38,192 nucleotides of DNA, taken from NCBI GenBank assembly GCA_947464955.1, contig CANHZI010000021.1, positions 1 through 38,192 on the forward strand, in the 5' to 3' direction. Source of the stretch: Oxalobacteraceae bacterium (GTDB lineage Bacteria > Pseudomonadota > Gammaproteobacteria > Burkholderiales > Burkholderiaceae_D). The notes below the pieces were generated by a model. That model searched no databases and was not told the DNA's origin. It saw only the letters and a list, made by a program, of their open reading frames with translations. Shown in pieces: positions 1-6,450 of this stretch. The translations under genes and the position numbers were made by a program. Each line of letters starts with the position of its first letter. Positions within the stretch are counted from its first letter, which is position 1.

Positions 1-168
1 CACCGTATGCCAAAACGCATCCCAAGTCATGGTGAAAGTCTTCACAAACACGGCAGATAAAGGAATCAGAACGATGAGTCCCAAATAGAAGATAGTGAAT
101 CCGACCGACAGGTGGAAGCCAGGAATAACGCGTCTCGCCTTCGCTCGATCTGTGCTGAAAAATGCCAT
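1..168 (-). CDS. cysT: Sulfate ABC transporter permease CysT, N-terminal part (runs off left edge)
   Basis: The 56 visible codons read MAFFSTDRAKARRVIPGFH at the start and continue into a first membrane segment rich in L, I and V. The R-VIPGF-LS-G pattern followed by LIVLIPLSAVF matches the N-terminus of CysT (CysU), one of the two permeases of the sulfate/thiosulfate importer CysTWA. CysT works in the inner membrane with a periplasmic sulfate-binding protein such as the Sbp encoded at 3123-4130. The rest of the gene, and probably cysW and cysA, lie beyond the left edge. A terminator-like hairpin at 346-386 separates it from the EAL-like gene upstream, so it probably has its own promoter in 169-345. 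Confidence 0.85.
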   Translation of the reverse strand, partial: MAFFSTDRAKARRVIPGFHLSVGFTIFYLGLIVLIPLSAVFVKTFTMTWDAFWHTV

Positions 169-475
169 GCGCTGCCTTTTTTATATTACTAATGTGACTA
201 AGAATGGCGCATGATTACATAGCGACGTTATATGGAAAACGATTTTTTTCACATGTTCTTAGTCGTTTCGGTAATAAGCGAAAAATGCATAGCGAAAACA
301 GACTGCTCCCAGAGGGGGAGGCGCAAAAGATCGAAGTAAGAATGCAAAAATGCGAAGAGCCAAATGCTTGTGGCAAGCTCTTCGCAAAAATTAAAGTGAA
401 TATTAAAATGACTATTGAAATGATTGTCAGAGAAAAAACAAGCGTTTCTTTGGAGCGCAAATCAGGATCGCCGCA
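169..475. other. Intergenic region upstream of cysT
   Basis: About 300 bases without a convincing gene. It holds the hairpin at 346-386 that should end the EAL-like transcript. The AT-rich stretch 169-345 should carry the cysT promoter and leader. I could not place a clear -35/-10 pair, a sigma-54 site or a CysB site. Short open frames exist on both strands but look random (no homology recognised, no ribosome-binding site). Confidence 0.5.
346..386 (-). terminator. Rho-independent terminator after the EAL-like gene
   Basis: Arms TGCGAAGAGC (351-360) and GCTCTTCGCA (377-386) form a perfect 10-bp stem. Read on the minus strand, the stem is followed by a run of five T (346-350). It lies about 90 bases past the stop of the gene at 476-1366. 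A five-A run on the other side means it could also work on the plus strand. Confidence 0.7.
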
Positions 476-1366
476 CTAGAGGGGCAAATCAATTGCTTCA
501 GCCAATAGGTGCGCTGGATGATATAGGCTATGCTCGACATCGCGAGCCAAACGCTCCAAGCTCGGATTAGGCTGCTCGAACACAAAACCCTGCACAGCAA
601 AATTCAATTCCCTTGGTATCGTTCGATGCAGCAGTTGCAAGGTTTCTAGTTTCTCGATCTTGCGCAGGATGATGCGAGTCCCTGCCTCTTGCGCATCGAT
701 CAACAGCTTAGCCAATGCCTCGCCCTGCTCGCGCTCGGTAATGCGGCTCGCATCGAGTTTGATTGCTTCAGGACGAATGCACCCCAAAAGATCTTGCGCC
801 TCACCCAGGGAGCTCGCCAGAGCAGCAATTCGAAAACCATTTCTCTTATAGTTTTCAGTCACATGGCTCAAGACCCAGCGTTGGCTCAGCGAAATCGCGG
901 GTAACTGCAAGACGATAGGCTGCTGAGGCAGACCTAGTCCTTCCAGTACATGACGAAATGCCGCGCCGTGATTACCACTGACCGCGGTCAACAAACGATT
1001 GTGTACCGACAAATACAGATCAGGTATCGTGCCTTCGACTTGTCTGAAATAATTGATCGTATGTAGCAAACGGCATAAGCGATCAAGCTCTACCGACTCG
1101 TCATCATTCGCGGCATTTTCTAATAAACGCCAGACACTCAAACCACTATCTTCTTGCGAAAAACTACGGGCATAGGCTTCATACGCCAAAATCGCACCAC
1201 CTTGGCCGTCACGAATGGTTTGATAGACGCTACTGAGACGCGCCTTAAAAAACTTCCCGATTGCGCGACCTTGCTCATCGAGGTGAATGCGGCTCAAATT
1301 GTTTTGGGGATTGGCATAAGTGGATTTCAAATGATCCAAATATTTCTCTAATGCAGGATAATGCAT
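476..1366 (-). CDS. Degenerate EAL-domain protein of the sulfate locus
   Basis: A cytoplasmic protein of about 296 residues with no signal peptide or membrane segment. The segment GAILAYEAYARSF resembles the start of EAL phosphodiesterase domains (normally a-EALlRW), but the signature reads EAY. The DDFGTGYSS metal and catalytic loop is not recognisable. A later segment with IKLDASRI resembles the IKiDrsfI strand of EAL folds. It is therefore probably an EAL fold that no longer degrades cyclic-di-GMP and may bind a ligand or protein. It lies between the SfnR-like activator and cysT on the same strand, so a sulfur-response role is plausible. I chose the ATG at 1366, with GAGAG nine bases upstream; an ATG at 1381 would add five residues. 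Confidence 0.65.
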   Translation of the reverse strand: MHYPALEKYLDHLKSTYANPQNNLSRIHLDEQGRAIGKFFKARLSSVYQTIRDGQGGAILAYEAYARSFSQEDSGLSVWRLLENAANDDESVELDRLCRLLHTINYFRQVEGTIPDLYLSVHNRLLTAVSGNHGAAFRHVLEGLGLPQQPIVLQLPAISLSQRWVLSHVTENYKRNGFRIAALASSLGEAQDLLGCIRPEAIKLDASRITEREQGEALAKLLIDAQEAGTRIILRKIEKLETLQLLHRTIPRELNFAVQGFVFEQPNPSLERLARDVEHSLYHPAHLLAEAIDLPL

Positions 1367-1583
1367 ATGTTTAGCTCTCATACAAATGGGGATGGCCCTT
1401 GATGAATCAATTCGGCGCTATGCTCAAACCACTTAGTGACATGAAGATGGCACAAGCACAGCCGATGCATGACAGCATAATCAATCACAAGAAAATGTGA
1501 ACGAATGCTTTCGCGCAAACTTATGCAGAGAAAAGATATCAAGCGCGATGACGCAAGAGATGTGAAGAAATGCGTCGCACCTA

Positions 1584-2807
1584 CTACGCGATCGCGGTCT
1601 CCGTCTGTAGACGATCACGATTGTTCGCCGTATCAAGCTCACTCGCCTCTTGCCCGATAAAACCGTAACGTTTTAGGTAGGTCCGTAGGATATTGCGGCT
1701 GATCCCTAATACTTTCGCGGTTTGTACTTGATTCAAGTTACACCGCGTATAGGCAACGTTGATGAGTAGCTGCTCGACAGTTTCAAGTAGATTTTTTTGA
1801 TCTTCAGTAATCAAGGTGTCGAATAGATTTTCGATTTGCTGCAGCGACGATAACAAAGTCGCTGGCGTTTGCGCTAAAACATCTTGATGCACAGCATCGT
1901 GAACGGCGCGCGTCTCCGCTACACTATCTGATTCGAATGATGACAACACGGTTTCTTCGACCACGGCCGCAGGCTCGATGACCGCTTTTGAACGCTTACG
2001 ATGTAAGGCCCCTACAAGACGTAGATCATCTGCTTCGATAATATTATTGCGGCAAATAATCAGGCTGTAGTGAACGACGTTCTCTAGCTCTCGGATATTG
2101 CCGGGCCATTCATACGCAAGCAAAGCCGCCTCTGCTTCGCGTGAAAGATTAATTCGATTCAACTGTAGGCGATCGCGATAGGTATCAATGAAATGCCGCG
2201 CCAAGGGCAAAATATCACCGGGCCTATCGCATAAAGGTGGCAAATCGATCGTCGCCACACTCAAGCGGTAATACAGATCAGCACGGAAACGATCAGCTGC
2301 GACTGCCTTCTGCAAATCGACGTTGGTTGCGGCAACCAAGCGCACATCTAATGCGATCGGTTTACGCGAGCCGATACGAACGACCTGTCGTTCTTGCAGC
2401 ACCCTCAACAGTTTGACTTGCAAGGCCAGCGATAAATCACCGACCTCGTCTAGAAATAAGGTGCCGCCATTGGCGGCTTCGAACCAGCCAGACCTCGCTT
2501 GATTTGCTCCCGTAAAAGCACCCGCCTCATGACCGAATAATTCCGCATCAATCAAGGTCTCGCTAAAAGCACCGCAATTGACCGCGATAAAGGGGCCACG
2601 GCGACCACTGGCAGTATGAATATGACGGGCAATCAATTCCTTACCAGTGCCGGTCTCACCAATGATCAAGGCTGTCGCCTCAGATCGTGCGATCCGTTCA
2701 ACTTGTTCCAACAGTTCTGAAGAGCGAGGATCGTTAAACAGCATCGCCTTCGCCCGTATCGATAAGGGACTGCCGCTCGATTCAGGAAAGGTGAGGAGTT
2801 TGTTCAC
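1584..2807 (-). CDS. SfnR-like sigma-54-dependent activator without an N-terminal sensor domain
   Basis: About 407 residues. The AAA+ domain begins almost at once: Walker A GETGTGKE near residues 50-57, the sigma-54-contacting GAFTGA loop near 96-101, Walker B GGTLFLDE near 114-121. The C-terminal part ends in a Fis-type helix-turn-helix (QTAKVLGISRNILRTYLKRYG). There is no receiver, GAF or PAS domain, so activity should depend on the amount of protein or on a partner. SfnR-type activators are known for sulfone and sulfonate assimilation under sulfate limitation, and here the gene sits between sbp and cysT. It is the obvious candidate to drive the sigma-54 promoters found elsewhere in this window. 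I used the GTG at 2807, after a purine-rich AAGAAG and in line with the usual start of this family; a GTG at 2858 is also open. Confidence 0.85.
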   Translation of the reverse strand: MNKLLTFPESSGSPLSIRAKAMLFNDPRSSELLEQVERIARSEATALIIGETGTGKELIARHIHTASGRRGPFIAVNCGAFSETLIDAELFGHEAGAFTGANQARSGWFEAANGGTLFLDEVGDLSLALQVKLLRVLQERQVVRIGSRKPIALDVRLVAATNVDLQKAVAADRFRADLYYRLSVATIDLPPLCDRPGDILPLARHFIDTYRDRLQLNRINLSREAEAALLAYEWPGNIRELENVVHYSLIICRNNIIEADDLRLVGALHRKRSKAVIEPAAVVEETVLSSFESDSVAETRAVHDAVHQDVLAQTPATLLSSLQQIENLFDTLITEDQKNLLETVEQLLINVAYTRCNLNQVQTAKVLGISRNILRTYLKRYGFIGQEASELDTANNRDRLQTETAIA

Positions 2808-3122
2808 TTGGCTTCTTCTTAAAAATAGGGTTAATTTCAAAACGCTCAACAGCGTCACAACTCATCTACAAATCTAATCTACAAATTTACAGCTTACATC
2901 AGACATAAAGTCGACAATTGAAGTGCTCGTTTAGACAAGTACTTGAATGGTTGACCTCTCACTGCGCACAACATGGAGATCGCGCCTTGAGCTTGCGCCG
3001 CAAGCCCTGGCGCCATCGCCAACTACTCCAAAACAGTTCACCCTAGATGATAGCGAGGAAGCATTCGACTATACCTCGCGCTTACTCGTTATCATGTAAT
3101 GTGAATTCAGTTGCTAGCCCAA
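2808..3122. other. Intergenic region upstream of the sigma-54 activator
   Basis: About 315 bases between the Sbp stop and the activator start, which should hold the activator promoter. A small palindrome CTTGCGCCGCAAG lies near 2991-3003. I found no T-rich terminator for sbp, no sigma-54 signature and no copy of the CTGTTGAA motif here, so the activator does not appear to be autoregulated through that motif. Confidence 0.4.
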
Positions 3123-4130
3123 TTATTTTGGCTGATAGATCTGATCAAACGTGCCACCATCGGCAAAGTGATCTTTTTGTGCTTTCGTCCAACCGCCGAA
3201 TACATCATCAATCTTGAACAGATTTACTTTACCAAACTGAGAAGCATATTTTTTCGCTACTTTGTCGGAGATAGGACGGTAGAAGTTCTTACCGATGATA
3301 TCTTGCGCTTCATCTGTGTACAGATAGTTCAAATACGCTTCAGCGACTTTACGTGTGCCACGCTTATCAACGGTTTTATCAACCACAGTAACTGGTGGCT
3401 CTGCCAAGATACTCAAAGGTGGAGTAATAATTTCAAACTTATCTGCGCCAAATTCTTTCAATGCCAAATAGGCTTCGTTTTCCCACGTGATCAAGACATC
3501 GCCCAAGCCACGTTCTGCGAAAGTTACAGTAGAACCGCGCGCGCCAGAATCCAAGACTGGTACATTTTTGTACAAGTTTTTCACAAACTCTTTAGCACCC
3601 GCATCCGTACCGCCTTTTTGTTTCAAAGAATAACCCCAAGCTGCGAGGTAATTCCAGCGAGCGCCACCGGATGTTTTTGGATTTGGTGTAATCACAGACA
3701 CGCCTGGTTTCACCAAGTCATTCCAATCTTTAATTCCTTTGGAATTGCCTTTGCGCACCAAGAACACAATCGTAGAAGTGTATGGCGAAGAGTTATGTGT
3801 CAAGCGTTTTTGCCATTTACTATCTAACAAATTCTTTTCGGCTACAGCGTCGATATCATAGGCCAGAGCTAAGGTAAGTACGTCTGCATCCAAGCCGTCA
3901 ATTACCGCACGCGCTTGCTTACCAGAACCGCCATGCGATTGCTTGATGGTGACGTTATCACCCGATTTTGTTTTCCAATATTTAGCGAACGCTACGTTCA
4001 CTTCTTGGTACAACTCGCGTGTTGGGTCATAAGACACATTGAGCAAACTCACATCCGCTGCGTAAGCTGCCACTGCCAAAACACTACTCACGGACAAAGA
4101 TGCCGCTAAAACTAATTTCTTGAAATTCAT
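3123..4130 (-). CDS. sbp: Periplasmic sulfate-binding protein Sbp (canonical copy)
   Basis: 335 residues with a Sec signal peptide cleaved about after AVAAYA (residue 24). It carries the family hallmarks: [47 protein letters not shown] and LITWENEA. In the known structure of the Salmonella protein, sulfate is held by Ser, Gly and Ala backbone groups and the Trp of WENE, and all these are intact here. It delivers sulfate (or thiosulfate) to the CysTWA importer, whose first permease gene is at the left edge. The ribosome-binding site AGAGGA lies upstream of the ATG. A CATGAAT/ATTCATG heptamer at 4181-4187 lies about 50 bases upstream of the start. A diverged paralogue is at 35328-36386. Confidence 0.95.
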   Translation of the reverse strand: MNFKKLVLAASLSVSSVLAVAAYAADVSLLNVSYDPTRELYQEVNVAFAKYWKTKSGDNVTIKQSHGGSGKQARAVIDGLDADVLTLALAYDIDAVAEKNLLDSKWQKRLTHNSSPYTSTIVFLVRKGNSKGIKDWNDLVKPGVSVITPNPKTSGGARWNYLAAWGYSLKQKGGTDAGAKEFVKNLYKNVPVLDSGARGSTVTFAERGLGDVLITWENEAYLALKEFGADKFEIITPPLSILAEPPVTVVDKTVDKRGTRKVAEAYLNYLYTDEAQDIIGKNFYRPISDKVAKKYASQFGKVNLFKIDDVFGGWTKAQKDHFADGGTFDQIYQPK

Positions 4131-4332
4131 ACAATTCCTCTAAAACGATATTGAAATAATGGAAAACTAACAATCAAACTCATGAATCATTCACAAACTA
4201 AACCGCAATCAAGAAATCCTTTTACGCTACTGATCTCCTGTTAGCTTGAAGCATAAAGCGATAGGCTTAAAACTAGAACTAATCATTTCTTTGTTCTTTA
4301 TATGGATTTCTTATATATCGCTCAAAAGCACA

Positions 4333-5280
4333 CTACCAGCCATTCGCGGCAGACGGCGGCGTAGTCGACTCAACAGCTTTTTCGCGATTCGATGTGTCTG
4401 CAGTCGAAAGCGGTACCGAGGTCTGTGCTTCGTCGCGAGCCTCAACAGTGGATGCGGCTTTGTTCGGCAGCCACTGTTGACCACCCGCCAAGCCAACCGC
4501 AATCAAAGCCAGCGACAGCGCGAGCACAAAGCGCAAACCTGGCTTGGATGATCGCTCCTCCTCCAGACCTTGGCGAACATGCGCAACGCTGACTTGATCG
4601 AACGGTGCACGATGCCAACCTGTAATCATGGGTTTCACTAGATTGCGCTTTTTGACAAAGGCGTAAAAAGCAATCGCCAGCACATGAAGAGCAACTAGGC
4701 CTAACAAGATATTGGATAACTGATGATGCAAACCGGTTAGACGCACCGACAGTTCGTTACTGATGACATGCGCCCATGGCCCTGTGAAGCTAATCTCGTC
4801 ATCGGTAAACAAACCACCTCCGACCTGCAATGCCAACAAGGTCAACAAACCCAGTACAGAAAGCGCGCCAAGGGGGTTATGGCCTATTCCTTGCCACTTC
4901 CCACTGAAATAACTGCGAATTGACGAAGGCGTCGGTATGAAACTTGAGAAACGCGATGGTTTGGCGCCGATGAAACCCCAGACAATACGGAAAACTAATA
5001 AGCCCACAATACTGATGCCAGCCAAGCCATGCAATGCCATCCAATCACCACCTAACTTTGCTGTAATGACAGCGACGCTAAAGGCCACCACCAACGACCA
5101 GTGAAATACACGTGTCGGCCAGTCCCATAATAAGACGGGCACTTCATCGCTGGTGGTTTCTTCAAATGAGTGTGGAATCACGAACACGTGGCTCGTTCCC
5201 AAGGAACTTGCCGACTGCGCATCAACATATTCGAACTCATTAATTTCAAGGCTATGAGAGGATGCAAACTGCGTACTCAT
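4333..5280 (-). CDS. Cytochrome b561-like membrane protein
   Basis: 315 residues. The membrane domain (about residues 45-230) begins LLWDWPTRVFHWSLV and has four hydrophobic segments. The His residues fit b-heme axial ligands: RVFHW, MALHG, LTGLHH and LVALHV. The family passes electrons between quinol, or a soluble donor, and a periplasmic partner. A charged linker and a further hydrophobic segment (FVLALSLALIAVGLAGG) form an unusual C-terminal tail. It follows the rhodanese-like gene by 57 bases on the same strand, with AGGAG upstream of the ATG, so the two are probably one operon transcribed from the sigma-54 promoter at 5924-5941. The electron partner is unknown. Confidence 0.85.
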   Translation of the reverse strand: MSTQFASSHSLEINEFEYVDAQSASSLGTSHVFVIPHSFEETTSDEVPVLLWDWPTRVFHWSLVVAFSVAVITAKLGGDWMALHGLAGISIVGLLVFRIVWGFIGAKPSRFSSFIPTPSSIRSYFSGKWQGIGHNPLGALSVLGLLTLLALQVGGGLFTDDEISFTGPWAHVISNELSVRLTGLHHQLSNILLGLVALHVLAIAFYAFVKKRNLVKPMITGWHRAPFDQVSVAHVRQGLEEERSSKPGLRFVLALSLALIAVGLAGGQQWLPNKAASTVEARDEAQTSVPLSTADTSNREKAVESTTPPSAANGW

Positions 5281-5337
5281 CTTTTTACTCCTAATTTCAT
5301 TTCATACCGATCGATATCTGCCAATCAAATGGCAGAT

Positions 5338-5868
5338 TTACTTAGGTGCTGCGGGTGTAACTACAGCAGCCGCACCTGCGGCCGGAGTACGTGGTGGTGG
5401 TGGAGTAATACGCGCAATCGCTCCACCTTGATCTTCATAATCAAGGCTACCTGCGGCACCGGCAACCTTAAAGCCTTTTGCTGTCAATTGATCACCGGCG
5501 GCACCAGCGCGATGAGCACGGTTTGATACCGTAATAATGGTGCGATCCTTAGGAATCAAATCCAAGCTCTTTTCCAGATCCGCCAATTGGATGCTGAGGT
5601 AAACCGGGAAGCTGCCATTTTTTATCAATTCATCTGGACGACGCACATCGATCACGACGACGCCTTTAGGATTCGACAAAAGGCGATCGATCTCAGCACG
5701 ATCTAATTGTTTAGTTTTGTAAGTCCATGCTTGTGGAGCTGGCGTTGGAGCAGATGTTGCAGCAGCCGTCGCCTGCTGCGCCTGCACCCAAGGAGTGAAT
5801 GCGAGCGAACCTAGAATTGCTGCAAGGCTCAGAACTTTGGCAGTGTTTCGAATCAATTTCATATACAT
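5338..5868 (-). CDS. Exported rhodanese-fold protein lacking the catalytic cysteine
   Basis: 176 residues with a signal peptide ending about at PWVQA, a Pro/Ala-rich linker, a rhodanese domain (about residues 55-150) and a Pro/Ala-rich tail. The strand GVVVIDVRRPDEL is typical. The active loop, normally -YCRSGxRS-, reads ITVSNRAHRAG, with Ser where the persulfide-carrying Cys should be. It therefore cannot act as a normal sulfurtransferase and may bind a substrate or partner in the periplasm. It is the first gene of the pair with the cytochrome b at 4333-5280 and is divergent from the DUF1549 cluster. The start could also be the Met two codons later. Confidence 0.85.
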   Translation of the reverse strand: MYMKLIRNTAKVLSLAAILGSLAFTPWVQAQQATAAATSAPTPAPQAWTYKTKQLDRAEIDRLLSNPKGVVVIDVRRPDELIKNGSFPVYLSIQLADLEKSLDLIPKDRTIITVSNRAHRAGAAGDQLTAKGFKVAGAAGSLDYEDQGGAIARITPPPPRTPAAGAAAVVTPAAPK

Positions 5869-5923
5869 CCTCTTTCAGTGAGATTAAAAAAACGAGAGAT
5901 TTCAACATCAATCAAGATCGACA

Positions 5924-5941
5924 TTGCAACAAGCATGCCAC
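5924..5941 (-). promoter_or_regulatory. Sigma-54 promoter for the rhodanese/cytochrome b pair
   Basis: Minus-strand reading GTGGCATGCTTGTTGCAA has GG and GC exactly ten bases apart. It matches the consensus TGGCAC-N5-TTGCW except for T in place of the last C of the -24 element. Transcription would start near 5914, about 45 bases before the start codon at 5868. Confidence 0.65.
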
Positions 5942-6077
5942 GCTAATTTCAAGCTCAATTGCGAGCAGCACATGGCATGCGATCTGTATCGTTTATCTCT
6001 CGTAGAGTTTCGCTGCTGCGAGCAGAAAACTGCCAAGCGTAGTGGCGCAAGGCCGCACACCCAATTGCCGCAAACGA

Positions 6078-6095
6078 CTGTTGAAGATTCAACAG
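6078..6095. promoter_or_regulatory. Palindromic enhancer-like site (best copy)
   Basis: CTGTTGAAGATTCAACAG has perfect 8-bp arms around a 2-bp spacer, as expected for a dimeric Fis-type activator. It lies between the two divergent sigma-54 promoters. Related copies occur at 6137, 6358, 21242, 27498 and 27878. Confidence 0.6.
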
Positions 6096-6136
6096 CGATG
6101 CTGCAAAACCAACATCTCAAGTGCAAATTCATCACA

Positions 6137-6154
6137 CTGTTGAAGTTCAAACAG
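6137..6154. promoter_or_regulatory. Second enhancer-like site
   Basis: CTGTTGAAGTTCAAACAG has the same left arm as the site at 6078 and two mismatches in the right arm. The centre-to-centre distance is 59 bases, so the two sites are not a whole number of helical turns of 10.5 apart. Confidence 0.5.
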
Positions 6155-6316
6155 TTGCCGCTAAACCCTGCACAAACTGCAACAGTCAGCTCGCTAAAGA
6201 GCAGCAGAGCTTGCGCTAGGCGAGACCGCTCAGACCTCCGCAAAGTGACGCATTTCTTCAATTAAATCAGCAACTTAGGCTCCAAATTTATACGACAAAG
6301 GTGTGCGCACAGGCAC

Positions 6317-6334
6317 ATGGCACAGTCCTTGCGA
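6317..6334 (+). promoter_or_regulatory. Sigma-54 promoter for the DUF1549 cluster
   Basis: ATGGCACAGTCCTTGCGA contains a perfect TGGCAC and TTGC with ten bases between GG (6319-6320) and GC (6331-6332). The predicted start near 6344 leaves a leader of about 107 bases before the ATG at 6451. Confidence 0.7.
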
Positions 6335-6357
6335 TACAGCTAAGGAAATCTACAGAC

Positions 6358-6375
6358 CCGTCTCAAATTCAACAG
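6358..6375. promoter_or_regulatory. Third enhancer-like motif, inside the predicted leader
   Basis: The core GTCTCAAATTCAACAG (6360-6375) is identical, read in the sense of the downstream gene, to the reverse complement of 27498-27513 upstream of the TonB-dependent receptor. An exact 16-base match between two intergenic regions is unlikely by chance. Here it lies after the predicted start site, so it may be a repressor or alternative activator site. Confidence 0.55.
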
Positions 6376-6450
6376 GTGATCTATTCATGCCGGGACTGCA
6401 GAAACGAATCCACCAATGAAGTACACAAAACCTGAAATGGGAGTTGTTCT

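Larger units (their letters stand above)
5869..6450. promoter_or_regulatory. Divergent regulatory region with two sigma-54 promoters and shared enhancer-like motifs
   Basis: 582 bases between divergent transcription units. They hold a minus-strand -24/-12 site (5924-5941), a plus-strand site (6317-6334), two enhancer-like palindromes between them (6078-6095, 6137-6154) and a third related motif after the plus-strand promoter (6358-6375). The two central motifs lie roughly 140-240 bases from each promoter, the usual range for sigma-54 enhancers. Open frames on both strands inside this region are not convincing as genes. Confidence 0.65.

Noticed and set aside
204-479. Open frame of 91 codons on the plus strand near the left edge
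   Set aside because: It overlaps a matching minus-strand frame, crosses the terminator hairpin at 346-386 and shows no family pattern or ribosome-binding site.
3111-3827. 238-codon open frame on the plus strand
   Set aside because: It lies antisense to sbp and its translation has the odd Phe/Cys/Arg composition of a shadow frame.
5908-6265. Two overlapping open frames of about 115 codons on opposite strands
   Set aside because: They occupy the regulatory gap, are mutually antisense, rich in Cys and Arg, and cover both the sigma-54 site and the palindromes.
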